This document shows, piece after piece, positions 1 to 9,744 of a DNA stretch of 64,000 nucleotides. Within the stretch, counting starts at the first letter, position 1. Every line of letters begins with the position of its first letter. Position numbers and translations under genes: made by a program. The notes beneath the pieces were generated by a model. The model was not told the DNA's origin and made no database searches. It saw only the letters and a list, made by a program, of their open reading frames with translations. This DNA comes from Alphaproteobacteria bacterium (GTDB taxonomy: Bacteria; Pseudomonadota; Alphaproteobacteria; UBA8366), in contig JANQKC010000014.1 in assembly GCA_028281325.1 (NCBI GenBank), positions 87,310 to 151,309 of the forward strand, given 5' to 3'.

Positions 1-147
1 TGGACGCTAACGGCCGCCCCTTGCATCACCCTGCCCCGCCTCGCGGTCGACGGCATGCCGGTGGGCCTGCAGGTGCTGGGCTTCCGAGATCGGGACGCGG
101 ACATGATGGCGGTCGCGCGCTGGCTAGACGACTTCTGCCTTTCGTAG
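1..147 (+). CDS. Amidase (amidase-signature family), C-terminal end only
   Basis: An open frame enters from the left edge and stops at TAG 145-147, giving the last 48 residues of a protein. It contains a stretch reading ITLPRLAVDGMPVGLQVLG, which matches the conserved C-terminal part of amidase-signature enzymes (GatA, AtzF and indole-acetamide hydrolase type): a proline-rich strand followed by P-x-G-x-Q-x-x-G. These enzymes hydrolyse amide bonds with a Ser-Ser-Lys triad, but the catalytic part lies outside the window, so the substrate cannot be told. It converges on the dehydrogenase gene on the other strand with only 19 bases between the two stops. Confidence 0.75.
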   Translation, partial: WTLTAAPCITLPRLAVDGMPVGLQVLGFRDRDADMMAVARWLDDFCLS

Positions 148-166
148 GCGGATTAGCTGCACACCG

Positions 167-1564
167 TTAGACGCTGATGATTTTCCCGGGGTTCATGATG
201 TTGTCGGGATCGAGCGATCGTTTCAGGACCCGCATGACGCTGACCGCATCGCCGTGTTCCGCCGTCAGGAAATGCATCTTGCCCTGGCCGATACCGTGCT
301 CGCCGGTGCAGGTGCCGCCGAAAGCGAGCGTCCGTTGGATCAGCCGGTCGTTCAACTCGTAGGCCCGGCGCATCTCGTCCGCGTCATCCGGGTCGACCAG
401 GATGATGAGATGAAAATTGCCGTCGCCGACATGGCCGACGATCGGCGCCACGAACCCGGACGCGTCGATATCCTTGCGCGTCTCCAGGATGCATTCCGCG
501 AGCCGCGATATCGGCACGCAGGCGTCCGTCGCGATCCCCTTCTTGCCCGGCGCGAGCGCCAATCCTGCGTAGAAGGCGTCATGCCGCGCCTGCCAAAGGG
601 CGGTACGCTCTTCCGCCTTGGCGGTCCATTGAAAGGCGCTGCCCCCGAAATCGTCGGAAATCGCCCGCACCATCTCGGCCTGTTCGGCCGCCGACGCCTC
701 GGTTCCATGGAACTCGAAGAACAGTGTCGGTTTCTCGTCGTATCCCTGTAAATCCGAATAGGCGATGCAGGCGCGCATCTGCACCTCGTCGAGCAACTCG
801 ATGCGCGCCACCGGAATCCCGGATTGGATCGTCAGGATGACGGTGTTCACGGCATCTTCCAGCGACGGGTATTGGCAGACCGCCGAGGTGATCGCCTCCG
901 GAATACCGTAGAGCCGGAGATGCACCTCGGTGATCACGCCGAGCGTCCCTTCCGAGCCCACATAGAGCCGGGTCAGGTCATATCCCGCGGCCGATTTCCG
1001 GGCCCGGCCGCCGGTCCGCACGATCCGGCCATCGGGTAGGACAACGGTCAGCCCGAGGACATTTTCCCGCATCGTGCCGTAACGGACCGCGTTGGTGCCG
1101 CTGGCCCGCGTGGCCGCCATCCCGCCGAGCGACGCATCGGCGCCGGGATCGATCGGGAAAAACAGCCCGGTATCGCGGAGATAGGTGTTCAGTTGCTTGC
1201 GCGTCACGCCCGCCTGGACACGGCAGTCCAGGTCCTCGCCATTCACCTCCAGCACCGCGTCCATCTGACTCAGGTCGATGCTGATCCCGCCGTGGACGGC
1301 CTGGATATGCCCTTCCAGCGAGGTGCCGGTGCCGTAAGGGATGACCGGAACACGGTCGCGCGCGCAAAGCGATACGATTTGCGCGACCTCCTCGGTCGTC
1401 CGGGCGAAGCAGACGGCATCCGGCGGCTGGATCGGCAGATAGTCCTCGCCATTCCCGTGATGGTCGCGAACGGCCTGCGCCGTCGAGACCCGGTCGCCGA
1501 GAAACGCCTGCAATTCCTCGATAAACGCGTCGGTTACAATGGCATGGGCCGCATTCGCCGTCAC
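167..1564 (-). CDS. FAD-binding oxidoreductase, D-lactate/glycolate dehydrogenase (GlcD/Dld) type
   Basis: A 465-residue flavoprotein of the FAD_binding_4 plus FAD-oxidase C-terminal family, which oxidises 2-hydroxy acids such as D-lactate, D-2-hydroxyglutarate or glycolate and passes the electrons to cytochrome c or quinone. The FAD-binding part (about residues 40-220) shows PYGTGTSLEGH, LGGMAATRASGTNAVRYG and YVGSEGTLGVITE. The C-terminal part holds GHVGDGNFH, the metal- and substrate-binding histidines of the family, and ends with CTGEHGIGQGK and the usual DPDNIMNPGKI. Length and motifs are normal for D-lactate dehydrogenase (cytochrome). The exact 2-hydroxy acid cannot be decided from sequence. 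It appears monocistronic; the next gene upstream on this strand starts beyond a 66-base gap. Confidence 0.88.
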   Translation of the reverse strand: MTANAAHAIVTDAFIEELQAFLGDRVSTAQAVRDHHGNGEDYLPIQPPDAVCFARTTEEVAQIVSLCARDRVPVIPYGTGTSLEGHIQAVHGGISIDLSQMDAVLEVNGEDLDCRVQAGVTRKQLNTYLRDTGLFFPIDPGADASLGGMAATRASGTNAVRYGTMRENVLGLTVVLPDGRIVRTGGRARKSAAGYDLTRLYVGSEGTLGVITEVHLRLYGIPEAITSAVCQYPSLEDAVNTVILTIQSGIPVARIELLDEVQMRACIAYSDLQGYDEKPTLFFEFHGTEASAAEQAEMVRAISDDFGGSAFQWTAKAEERTALWQARHDAFYAGLALAPGKKGIATDACVPISRLAECILETRKDIDASGFVAPIVGHVGDGNFHLIILVDPDDADEMRRAYELNDRLIQRTLAFGGTCTGEHGIGQGKMHFLTAEHGDAVSVMRVLKRSLDPDNIMNPGKIISV

Positions 1565-1630
1565 GCCGTCCTCCCGGCCGATTGGCCAATACAGTGGCTC
1601 TGGGGAGACTAAACCCGCGCCGGACGCGGT

Positions 1631-2329
1631 TCAACCGAGCGGCTTCGCGCCTCTGGCCGCCCGAACGTATTCGACCTGCGATCCGTCGCTCGCCGTGAAC
1701 CGGACGCGGACCAACGTCCCGTCCGTCCGGTCGTACCAAAGCTCCCGCTGGTAATCGCCGGTCACGCGATAATGTTCGGTCGCAATCGACTGACCGCCGA
1801 CCTTAACCACGTCCTCGCCAAGATGGGTCGCCTGCGTCTTCAGGATCGCGCCATCGACGGTGCCGACCATCTTGTTCCGCTTGACCGACACGACATTCCA
1901 CAGGCTGGCCGGCACCGCCTTGGCGTCCACCTTCTCCACCGTCTCCCCGCCCTTGACCGCCAGCACCTCGTCCACGGCCTTGACTTCCAGCCTGACCGGT
2001 TCGCCGTTGTCATTGGTGCTCGACTTCAACGACGCCAGCTTATCGCCATCCCAGACTTCCTGCGATACGTGGCGGAAGCGGTACAGCGGCACAAACAGAA
2101 CCTTGAAGTCGATTTCCGTCTGGATATCCACCTTTACGCGGTCGCCATCGCGGGTAAACCGATAGCGATGGGTGCCGATGGCCTCTCCGTTGCGGGTGAC
2201 CACGAAGTCCAGCCGGTCGCTGCTCGGCAGACTGGAGGGCAGCGCGACCGCCATGCCCGCAGTCAAGCCCAAGGTGGCCAAGACGAGCAACATCCTAGTC
2301 GCGCTTTTGATCAAGTGGGTCACGGTCAT
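1631..2329 (-). CDS. Secreted DUF6134/DUF3108-like protein
   Basis: A 232-residue protein with an N-terminal signal peptide: a positively charged start, then a hydrophobic run from about residue 12 to 29 ending in AVALP. The rest is a beta-rich domain with FVVTRNGEAIGTHRYRF near the start and HYRVTGDYQRELWYD near the end. This is the pattern of the small periplasmic DUF6134/DUF3108 beta-barrel-like proteins common in alphaproteobacteria. No enzyme motif is visible and no function is assigned. It is on the same strand as the dehydrogenase downstream of it (66 bases) and could share its transcript. It is divergent from the DUF3179 gene, with 261 bases between the two starts. Confidence 0.7.
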   Translation of the reverse strand: MTVTHLIKSATRMLLVLATLGLTAGMAVALPSSLPSSDRLDFVVTRNGEAIGTHRYRFTRDGDRVKVDIQTEIDFKVLFVPLYRFRHVSQEVWDGDKLASLKSSTNDNGEPVRLEVKAVDEVLAVKGGETVEKVDAKAVPASLWNVVSVKRNKMVGTVDGAILKTQATHLGEDVVKVGGQSIATEHYRVTGDYQRELWYDRTDGTLVRVRFTASDGSQVEYVRAARGAKPLG

Positions 2330-2590
2330 TCCTGCGTATGAAGTTTTCTTCGTCTATCCAAATAGGCCCATTTCCTTAACCAGCCAAGGAGCGGCGTCAC
2401 AGCTCACGCCGATTTGAGCGTGAATCCGCCCAGGGTGGTGTGAAAATGCAACAGTTCCACCGGTGGAAACACTGGAAATGCTCAGAAATGACTCTGTTCC
2501 CCGTGCCGGCGTGACGAAATCGTGACCCGCCTTCATTTGAGCGCCACCATCCGGACGGGCATGTACGGGTAACGACACGAAGGAATTCGG

Positions 2591-4024
2591 ATGAAAAATC
2601 ATCTTCCCGCCCTTGCGGTCCTCCTCGGCCTCGCCCTTGGCGCGCCGGCTTGGGCCGACGCCAACCCCGCCGAAACAAAAGAGGACAAGCCCCCGGCAGC
2701 CAAGTCCGAGAAGAAACCGATGACGCAGGAAGACCGCGAAGCGGTGCTCGTGCTCGCCGCGGCCCATCATCTCATCCATAACGATCCCGGACATCGGCAT
2801 GCGGCGATTCACGCGCTTCGGGACCGGGGAAAACCCGATGCGATTGCCGCGCTGATCCTCGCCTTGCGGTATTTCGACGAAGATGCCGACCGGCTCAACC
2901 ACGCATTGCGGGCGCTGACCGGCAGTGAGGACGAGACGCGCCGCGAATGGGCCGACTGGATGCTGTGGCAGGAAGACCATCCCGAAATCGAACCCTTTGC
3001 GGGCTTCGACGCCTTCAAGGCGCGCGCCTTGATCGCCATCGACCCTGGCTTCGTCAGCTTCGTCTACCCGCGGGTGAAACACGAGATACGCCTGGAGGAG
3101 ATCGTCTGGGGCGGCGTGCTGAAGGACGGCATCCCCTCGCTCGACAATCCCGAGCTGATCGCGCCGGAAAAGGCGACCTATCTGACCGAGGACGAGTTGG
3201 TCTTCGGCGTCGAGATCAACGGCGACGCGCGGGCCTATCCGCTGCGCATTCTCGACTGGCACGAGATGTTCAACGACGTGATCGGCGGCGTGCCGGTCGC
3301 GCTCGCCTACTGCACGCTGTGCGGTTCGGGCATCCTATTCGAGACTGAGGTCGAGGGCCGGGAGAAGCCATTGGTGTTCGGGTCGTCGGGACTGTTGTAT
3401 CGCTCGAACAAGCTGATGTTCGACCGCGAAACCAATTCGTTGTGGAACCAGTTCACCGGCCGCCCCGTGGTCGGCGAACTGACAGGCTCCGGCATCGAGC
3501 TGAAGATCCGGCCCGTCACGATCACCAGTTGGCGGCAATGGCACAAACGCCACCCGAAGACCAAGGTCCTGTCGCTCAACACGGGGCATCAGCGACCGTA
3601 CGAACCCGGCCTGCCTTATGGCGAGTATTTTGCCAGCCCCGACCTGATGTTCCCGGTACTGACCGCGGACAAACGCCTGAAACCGAAGGATTTCGTCTTC
3701 GCCTTGCGCGACGGGGCGCATGAAAAGGCCTGGCCGGTCGCCTTCTTCACGGACCGCCACGTGATAAACGACCGGATCGGCGACCTGCCCGTCGTCCTGA
3801 TCGGCGACGCGGCGACCCGAACGGTCCGCGCCTATGCATCCGAAGGACTGCAGTTCACCGCGAAGGACGGCAAACTGATATCAGGCGTCCAGACCTGGAC
3901 CGAAACCGAAACCGCGCTCACAAACGCATCGGGCAAATCGCTGCGCCGCCTGAGCGGCCATATCGCCTACTGGTTCGCGTGGAGCGGCTATAAACCGAAC
4001 GCCGAGTTGGCGTCATCACGATAA
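2591..4024 (+). CDS. DUF3179 domain-containing exported protein
   Basis: A 477-residue protein with a clear Sec signal peptide (MKNHLPALAVLLGLALGAPAWA, cleavage after AWA). Next comes a charged linker, a short helical region that looks HEAT-like (residues about 45-110), and then a DUF3179 domain from about residue 150 to the end. The domain signature is visible: DWHEMFNDVIGGVPVALAYC followed by TLCGSG, a Cys-x-x-Cys pair, then FGSSGLLYRSNKLMFDRET and SLWNQFTGRPVVG. The Cys pair suggests metal or redox chemistry, but the domain has no established role that I can name. The start is supported by GAAGGAATT about 5-10 bases upstream. The gene stands alone and is followed by an unusually AT-rich spacer. 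Confidence 0.8.
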   Translation: MKNHLPALAVLLGLALGAPAWADANPAETKEDKPPAAKSEKKPMTQEDREAVLVLAAAHHLIHNDPGHRHAAIHALRDRGKPDAIAALILALRYFDEDADRLNHALRALTGSEDETRREWADWMLWQEDHPEIEPFAGFDAFKARALIAIDPGFVSFVYPRVKHEIRLEEIVWGGVLKDGIPSLDNPELIAPEKATYLTEDELVFGVEINGDARAYPLRILDWHEMFNDVIGGVPVALAYCTLCGSGILFETEVEGREKPLVFGSSGLLYRSNKLMFDRETNSLWNQFTGRPVVGELTGSGIELKIRPVTITSWRQWHKRHPKTKVLSLNTGHQRPYEPGLPYGEYFASPDLMFPVLTADKRLKPKDFVFALRDGAHEKAWPVAFFTDRHVINDRIGDLPVVLIGDAATRTVRAYASEGLQFTAKDGKLISGVQTWTETETALTNASGKSLRRLSGHIAYWFAWSGYKPNAELASSR

Positions 4025-4297
4025 ATCGAGGTCACCCCCTATCGGCAAGGTGGAGACCCTCCCCAAAAATCCAAATCAACACGCATTTAAACAATCAAAA
4101 GTAGATTTTCTGAAAGAAAATAACTTTAGAATAGAAATCATTTGTTATTCTATTTAGAAATTATATTTATACGATAACTAATTTTATTTAAATTTATACA
4201 GTTGTTTAAAATACTTTAAAAATATTGACTCCTCTATTTCGGCAAAAAATACTCAAACCTCCTAAATTCAACTTAAAGTTTTTTATAGGAGGGTGCT
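4025..4297 (+). promoter_or_regulatory. AT-rich spacer with sigma70-type promoter for the orphan gene
   Basis: After about 4060 the base composition switches sharply from the GC-rich background to long A/T runs. Inside it a near-consensus promoter reads TTGACT (4225-4230), a 17-base spacer and AATACT (4248-4253), so transcription should start near 4260. A strong ribosome binding site AGGAGGG (4287-4293) sits 4 bases before the ATG at 4298. Composition and signal strength both differ from neighbouring genes and suggest imported DNA. No ORF of note lies in the spacer. Confidence 0.6.
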
Positions 4298-4957
4298 ATG
4301 ACCAACGATCAATCAACCCAAAGGTTCGTAAATCCTATCTCGATGACGCCGTTTCCTGCCAACGCTCTACCCAATCCAGGAGGCGACAACAGATATTCCC
4401 TCGTCATAACAGATGACGGCAGCCTCTTTGTGTCGGACGGAACGCAATATCGGGAAATTGGCGGTTCCGCGGATCCGGACCCCTACGGCGCCGGGAACCA
4501 ATGGCAGCATTTCAATGTGGAAATCAAGAATGTTGGAGGTACCCTGAACCACTTCATCAAACATCCCGACGCATCCGTCCCTGCTCCGCTCGTTAGCGCA
4601 GTCGCAAATGCTTCGTTCAGCCTTACACCCACGCCAACCGGCCCCGACGCAAGCACGGCATTCGCCGCAGGCGTAAAAATCGGCAATCCAGATTCGTTCA
4701 AAATTTGGTTGGACACCGCAGACATAGTGCCGGCCCAAGCATCGGTGATGGTACGGTTCAACAGCACCAACGACGGGGTAGCCTATCTACCTGACCCGGA
4801 ATTCGAGTCTGTCGATATTAACGGCGTTACGAGAACAAGGCTTGCGATAGGCATTCGCGACACTTCCCATGCCACTGTCGGGATAAACACTATCCTTCCA
4901 ACGAATGACCGTTTCATTCAGGTCGAAGTGATGGGATGGCTGCCCCCCTTCTCGTAA
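4298..4957 (+). CDS. Orphan hypothetical protein, possibly acquired
   Basis: A 219-residue protein that I do not recognise. It has no signal peptide and no membrane segment. The N-terminal part includes YSLVITDDGSLFVSDGTQY, reminiscent of beta-repeat or phage-structural proteins that decorate a surface. The rest is rich in Asn, Thr, Pro and Asp with predicted beta character (FNVEIKNVGGTLNHF, ASVMVRFNSTNDGVAYLP). Codon use is clearly less GC-rich than in flanking genes, in keeping with the AT-rich promoter region before it. The consensus-like promoter and Shine-Dalgarno site argue that it is a real, well-expressed gene. A stem-loop follows it. A phage or secreted structural role is only a guess. 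Confidence 0.6.
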   Translation: MTNDQSTQRFVNPISMTPFPANALPNPGGDNRYSLVITDDGSLFVSDGTQYREIGGSADPDPYGAGNQWQHFNVEIKNVGGTLNHFIKHPDASVPAPLVSAVANASFSLTPTPTGPDASTAFAAGVKIGNPDSFKIWLDTADIVPAQASVMVRFNSTNDGVAYLPDPEFESVDINGVTRTRLAIGIRDTSHATVGINTILPTNDRFIQVEVMGWLPPFS

Positions 4958-4987
4958 ATCACGATTCAAGTTGCCTGAAACCAAATA

Positions 4988-5044
4988 CCGGCGGATGTTC
5001 AAGCGCTAACCTCATATGGACTCAGCGTCCTGAGCATCCGCTGG
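4988..5044 (+). terminator. Stem-loop after the orphan gene (terminator-like, no T-run)
   Basis: CCGGCGGATGTTCA (4988-5001) pairs over all 14 positions with TGAGCATCCGCTGG (5031-5044) if two G-U wobbles are allowed. The wobbles are G-U on plus-strand RNA but would be A-C mismatches on minus-strand RNA, so the structure belongs to the plus-strand transcript of the orphan gene. The loop is 29 bases. There is no U-tract, so it may be a Rho-type end, an RNA-stabilising stem or a protein-binding hairpin. Confidence 0.45.
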
Positions 5045-5073
5045 CACATCAAACGCTGACGTAGACCTCTATT

Positions 5074-8000
5074 TCACTCCGCGGCGTCGCGCTGAGGCAT
5101 AGGGTCGCCGTAGCCGCCGCCCGCCGGCGTCTCCAGCACGAAGACGTCGCCGGGATGCATCACGGCGGCGTCGGTACCGCTCATTTCCGTGCGGCTTCCG
5201 TCCGCCCGGTCGACCCAGTTGCGGCCGCAGGCGCCCGGCTCTCCCCCGGCCATGCCGTAGGGTGCGACCACGCGATGGCCCGACAGAATCGCCAACTCCA
5301 TCTCTTCGAGAAAGCGAATCCGCCGCGCCGTGCCGTCGCCGCCCGTGTGGCGGCCGCGCCCGCCGGACCCGGTGCGGATCTCGAACCGTTCGAGGACGAC
5401 CGGAAAGCGCCATTCCAGCACCTCGGGATCGGTCAGGCGCGAATTGGTCATATGCGTATGCACCGCCGACGTGCCGTCGAAGTCCGGCCCCGCGCCCGAC
5501 CCGCCGCAGACCGTCTCGTAATACTGGTGCCGGTCGTTGCCGAAGGTGACGTTGTTCATCGTCCCCTGCGCCGCCGCCATCACGCCGAGCGCGCCGTACA
5601 GCGTGTCGGTGATGCATTGCGAGGTCTCCACGTTGCCCGCCACCACGGCGGCCGGGTAGGCCGGGCGCAGCATGCAGCCCTCCGGCAGGACGATGTCGAT
5701 GGGCTTTAAGCAGCCCTCGTTCATCGGGATATCGTCGTCGACAAGGGTTCGGAAGACATAAAGCACCGCCGCCCGGCACACCGCCGACGGCGCGTTGAAG
5801 TTGGTCGGCCGTTGCGGGCTGGTGCCGGTGAAGTCGACCCGTGCGCCGCGTTTCTCGCGGTCGATGGAGATGGTGGCCTTGATGACGCTGCCGTCATCCA
5901 TCTCGTAGGCGAAGCTGCCGTCCTTCAACACGTCGATGACGCGGCGGACCGATTCCTCGGCATTCGCCTGCACATGGTCCATGTAGGCCACGACCGTGGG
6001 CAAGGTGAAGTGATCGACCATGCGGCGCAGCTCGCGCACGCCTTTTTCGTTGGCGGCGATCTGCGCCTTCAGGTCGGCGATGTTCTGATCCGCGTTGCGG
6101 ACGGGATACTCGCCGGACGCCAGCAGGTCGCGCATCGCCGCTTCGCGAAAGTCGCCGCGATCGACCAGCTTGAAGTTATCGATCAACACGCCCTCTTCCT
6201 CGACGGTCTTGGTGTCGGGCGGCATCGACCCCGGCATGGTGCCGCCGATGTCGGCGTGATGACCGCGGCTGCCGACATAGAACAGGATCGACCGGCCGTC
6301 GTCGTCGAAGACCGGCGTGATCACCGTGACATCCGGTAGATGCGTCCCGCCGTTATAGGGGGCATTCAAGACATAGACGTCGCCCGGCTGGATCGTCCCG
6401 ACATTGTTCTCGATCACCGCGCGAACGCTTTCACCCATCGATCCCAGATGCACGGGCATGTGCGGCGCATTCGCGATGAGCTGCCCTTTCGCGTCGAACA
6501 CCGCGCAGGAGAAATCCAGCCGCTCCTTGATGTTCACCGAATAGGCCGTGTTCTGCAGCGTCAGACCCATCTGTTCCGCGACGGACATGAACAGGTTGTT
6601 GAAGACCTCCAGCATGACCGGGTCGCAATGGGTGCCGATCGCCTCGACGCGATCCAAGGGCACGACGCGGCGCAGCACCAGGTCGCCCGTGCCGGTCATC
6701 TCGGCCTGCCAGCCGGGTTCGAGCACCGTCGTCGCGACCGGCTCGGCGATGACCGCCGGCCCCATGATACGGTGGCCCGGCTTGAGATCGGTCACGTCGA
6801 AGACCGGCGCATCGTGATCCGCCCCGGCCATCCGCGCCTGCACGCTGGCGCGCGGCGCCGGCGTGCCGGTGGCCGCTACCGCCGTCTTCGACTTCTCGCC
6901 GACATCGGAGGCGAGACCGACCGCTTCGGCCGCGACGCTTTCCACGATCAACGGCTTTTCCTGCATAACGAATCCGTAGCGCTGTCGGTGCGAGGCCTCG
7001 AACGCCGCGACCATCGCCTCGACGGAATCCAGATCGACCACATGGGCGGTGTCGGTCCCTTGGTATTTGAGGTGGAGCCGCCGGTGTACCTCGATCCGGT
7101 CCGGTTTCACCCCTTGACCCAAGACCTCCTGCTCGGCATCCGCCGCCAATTCATCCAGCGCACTCTCGACCCCGGCCATCACCGACGCGTCCAGCACCGC
7201 CTCGACCGTGCGCTCCCGGATCGCCCGGATATCGGCAAGCCCCATGCCGTAGGCCGACAACACACCCGCGAAGGGATGGATCAAGACCTGCGTCATGCCC
7301 AGGGCGTCGGCGACCAGACAGGCATGCTGTCCGCCCGCGCCGCCGAAACAGCAGAGCGTGTATTCGGTCACGTCGTAGCCGCGCTCGATGGAGATTTTCT
7401 TGATCGCGTTCGCCATGTTCTCGACAGCGATCTTGAGAAACCCGTCCGCGACTTCGGCCGGGCTGCGCACGTCGCCCGTGGCCTCGCGGATCCCTTCGGA
7501 CAATTCGGCGAATTTTTCCTTCACCACGGCGGCGTCGAGCGGCGCATCCTGGTTCGGCCCGAAGACATGCGGAAAGAAATCCGACTGCAGCTTGCCCAAC
7601 ATGACGTTGCAGTCGGTCACCGTGAGCGGGCCACCGCGCCGGTAGCAGGCCGGTCCCGGATTCGCGCCGGCGGATTCCGGTCCGACCCGATAGCGCGCGC
7701 CGTCGAACTGGCAAATCGAACCGCCACCCGCCGCGACCGTGTGGATCTGCATCATCGGCGCGCGCATCCGCACGCCCGCGACCAGCGTCTCGAAGGCGCG
7801 TTCATACGCACCATCATAGTGGGCGACATCGGTCGACGTGCCGCCCATATCGAAACTGATGATCTTCCCGAAGCCGGCTTGCGCCGCCGTCTGCACCGCG
7901 CCGACGATACCGCCGGCGGGACCGGACAGGATCGCGTCCTTGCCCTGGAACAGCCGCGCGTCCGTCAACCCGCCGCTCGACTGCATGAACATCAACCGCG

Positions 8001-8709
8001 TGTCGCCCATCTGCTCCGCGACCTGATCCACGTAGCGCCGCAGGATCGGGGACAGATAGGCGTCGACCACCGTGGTATCGCCGCGGCTGACCAGTTTCAT
8101 CAGCGGACTGACCGCATGGCTCGTCGAGACCTGCGTGAAGCCGATCGCGCGGGCGATCTCGGCCACCTGCGCCTCATGGTCGGGGAAGCGATAGCCGTGC
8201 ATGAACAGGATCGCAACCGACCGGATGCCGTCGTCGAAGGCCGATTGCAGCAACCGTTGCGCGCCATCGCGGTCGAGCGGCGCGAGGACATCGCCGGCCG
8301 CGTTGACGCGCTCGTCGACTTCCACGACCCGTTCGTACAGCAATTCGGGCAAGTCGATCCGCCGGTCGAACAACCGCGGCCGCGCCTGATAGCCGATGCG
8401 CAAGGCGTCGCGGAACCCGGTGGTCGTGACCAACAGCGTCCGGTCGCCGTTTCGCTCCAGCAACGCATTGGTCGCCACCGTCGTACCCATCTTGACCGCC
8501 TCGACCGCATCGGACGGGATCGATTGGCCGGGCGCGAGTTGCAGCAGGTCCCGGATACCCTGCACCGCGGCATCCTGATAGTTCTCCGGATTCTCGGACA
8601 GCAGCTTGTGCGTCAACAACACGCCGTCCGGTTGCCGGGCCACGATATCCGTAAAGGTGCCGCCGCGGTCGATCCAAAACTGCCAACGGGCGTCCACTTG
8701 TTCGCTCAT
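5074..8709 (-). CDS. Hydantoinase A/B fusion (5-oxoprolinase-type ATP-dependent amidohydrolase)
   Basis: A 1211-residue protein that joins the two halves that are separate HyuA and HyuB subunits in many bacteria, as in eukaryotic 5-oxoprolinase. The HyuA half (about residues 1-690) begins with [13 protein letters not shown], an actin-like ATP-binding motif, and contains [10 protein letters not shown] and [12 protein letters not shown]. The HyuB half (about 700-1200) shows [51 protein letters not shown] and a glycine-rich tail ([11 protein letters not shown]). The family opens cyclic amides (5-oxoproline, hydantoins) using ATP; the fused length matches 5-oxoprolinase, but the true substrate is not certain. 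It is transcribed alone, divergent from the DUF3750 gene. Confidence 0.88.
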   Translation of the reverse strand: MSEQVDARWQFWIDRGGTFTDIVARQPDGVLLTHKLLSENPENYQDAAVQGIRDLLQLAPGQSIPSDAVEAVKMGTTVATNALLERNGDRTLLVTTTGFRDALRIGYQARPRLFDRRIDLPELLYERVVEVDERVNAAGDVLAPLDRDGAQRLLQSAFDDGIRSVAILFMHGYRFPDHEAQVAEIARAIGFTQVSTSHAVSPLMKLVSRGDTTVVDAYLSPILRRYVDQVAEQMGDTRLMFMQSSGGLTDARLFQGKDAILSGPAGGIVGAVQTAAQAGFGKIISFDMGGTSTDVAHYDGAYERAFETLVAGVRMRAPMMQIHTVAAGGGSICQFDGARYRVGPESAGANPGPACYRRGGPLTVTDCNVMLGKLQSDFFPHVFGPNQDAPLDAAVVKEKFAELSEGIREATGDVRSPAEVADGFLKIAVENMANAIKKISIERGYDVTEYTLCCFGGAGGQHACLVADALGMTQVLIHPFAGVLSAYGMGLADIRAIRERTVEAVLDASVMAGVESALDELAADAEQEVLGQGVKPDRIEVHRRLHLKYQGTDTAHVVDLDSVEAMVAAFEASHRQRYGFVMQEKPLIVESVAAEAVGLASDVGEKSKTAVAATGTPAPRASVQARMAGADHDAPVFDVTDLKPGHRIMGPAVIAEPVATTVLEPGWQAEMTGTGDLVLRRVVPLDRVEAIGTHCDPVMLEVFNNLFMSVAEQMGLTLQNTAYSVNIKERLDFSCAVFDAKGQLIANAPHMPVHLGSMGESVRAVIENNVGTIQPGDVYVLNAPYNGGTHLPDVTVITPVFDDDGRSILFYVGSRGHHADIGGTMPGSMPPDTKTVEEEGVLIDNFKLVDRGDFREAAMRDLLASGEYPVRNADQNIADLKAQIAANEKGVRELRRMVDHFTLPTVVAYMDHVQANAEESVRRVIDVLKDGSFAYEMDDGSVIKATISIDREKRGARVDFTGTSPQRPTNFNAPSAVCRAAVLYVFRTLVDDDIPMNEGCLKPIDIVLPEGCMLRPAYPAAVVAGNVETSQCITDTLYGALGVMAAAQGTMNNVTFGNDRHQYYETVCGGSGAGPDFDGTSAVHTHMTNSRLTDPEVLEWRFPVVLERFEIRTGSGGRGRHTGGDGTARRIRFLEEMELAILSGHRVVAPYGMAGGEPGACGRNWVDRADGSRTEMSGTDAAVMHPGDVFVLETPAGGGYGDPMPQRDAAE

Positions 8710-8878
8710 TCCGGTCGTCCTGCCTTCAACAATCCGTGATCACGCCAAGGAATTGGCGCTTTCCCGGCATAATTGGCCGCTTACGATGATTGTGCAACGC
8801 CGCAACGGCGGCTTATGTCTATATTTACCCACACGGGACATTGTCGCCTCCGATACACGTTCCTATTTAAAATGCTGC

Positions 8879-9685
8879 ATGAAAAAGCTCATTAAGTGGC
8901 TCGCCCGAATTTCCGTCGTTCTTCTCATTCTCCTGGCAGGTCCGATCACCACCCTCATGGCCGGTAAATCCAACAGCAACTGGTGGAACGCCTCGCGCGA
9001 GCCCGCTGGCACCGCGCCCGACCCGGCGGCCCATGCCCCGGCGATCGTGCAGGTCTATGCCGCCCGCGCCTTCAGCTGGCGCGGCGCGTTCGGCGTGCAT
9101 ACCTGGATTTCGGCGAAGAAAACGAACGAACCCGAATACACGGTTTACGAGGTCATCGGCTGGCGCGTCCGCAGCGGCCTGCCGGCGGTGGTCATTCATC
9201 AGGAAGCCCCGGACCGATATTGGTTCGGCAATAAGCCGACGATCCTCGCGGAACTGCGCGGCGACGGCGTCGATGACGTGATCGACCGGATCGACGCCGC
9301 GGCGCGCGCCTATCCGTACAAGAACCGGTATACCGTCTGGCCGGGCCCCAACAGCAATACCTTCACCGCATGGCTCGGCCGCGCGGCGCCGGAACTTAAA
9401 TTGGACCTGCCACCCACCGCCATCGGTAAGGATTGGCTGAACGCGCGCGAAGGCCACGTCGTGGCGCCGACGCCCAGCGGCACCGGCTTTCAGGTTTCGC
9501 TGTTCGGGCTCGTCGGCGTGCTCGCGGGGATCGAGGAAGGGTTGGAGGTCAACCTGATCGGCCTTACCGTCGGCGTCGATCCCTTGGATCTTGCAATCAA
9601 ACTACCCGGCTTCGGACGCCTCGGTGGCCGAAACGGCACGGAACCGGAGCCGCCCCCGACGACCACGGCCCAACGACGGCAATGA
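8879..9685 (+). CDS. DUF3750 membrane-anchored protein
   Basis: A 268-residue protein from ATG 8879 (MKKLIKWLARISVV...). The open frame extends further upstream, but that part overlaps the opposite gene and has no good start; the Lys-rich N-terminus followed by a hydrophobic segment (residues 8-27) marks a natural beginning with a membrane anchor or signal. The body matches DUF3750: WWNASREPAGTAPDP, VQVYAARAFSWRGAFGVHTWI and PYKNRYTVWPGPNSNTF. The last motif, with conserved Trp, Pro, Asn and Ser, is its hallmark. It may be a papain-like fold, but no activity is established. The C-terminus (last 25 residues) is low-complexity Pro/Thr. The next gene begins 59 bases on. Confidence 0.75.
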   Translation: MKKLIKWLARISVVLLILLAGPITTLMAGKSNSNWWNASREPAGTAPDPAAHAPAIVQVYAARAFSWRGAFGVHTWISAKKTNEPEYTVYEVIGWRVRSGLPAVVIHQEAPDRYWFGNKPTILAELRGDGVDDVIDRIDAAARAYPYKNRYTVWPGPNSNTFTAWLGRAAPELKLDLPPTAIGKDWLNAREGHVVAPTPSGTGFQVSLFGLVGVLAGIEEGLEVNLIGLTVGVDPLDLAIKLPGFGRLGGRNGTEPEPPPTTTAQRRQ

Positions 9686-9744
9686 CCAAACCGCAATCGA
9701 TGGCCGATTGCCCGCACCGGCAAGCGGGATTAAGTTAGCGCCAC

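Noticed and set aside
6340-8739. 799-codon open frame on the plus strand opposite the hydantoinase gene
   Set aside because: Arg/His/Asp-rich antisense shadow of a GC-rich gene with no domain; the minus-strand gene has full family motifs.
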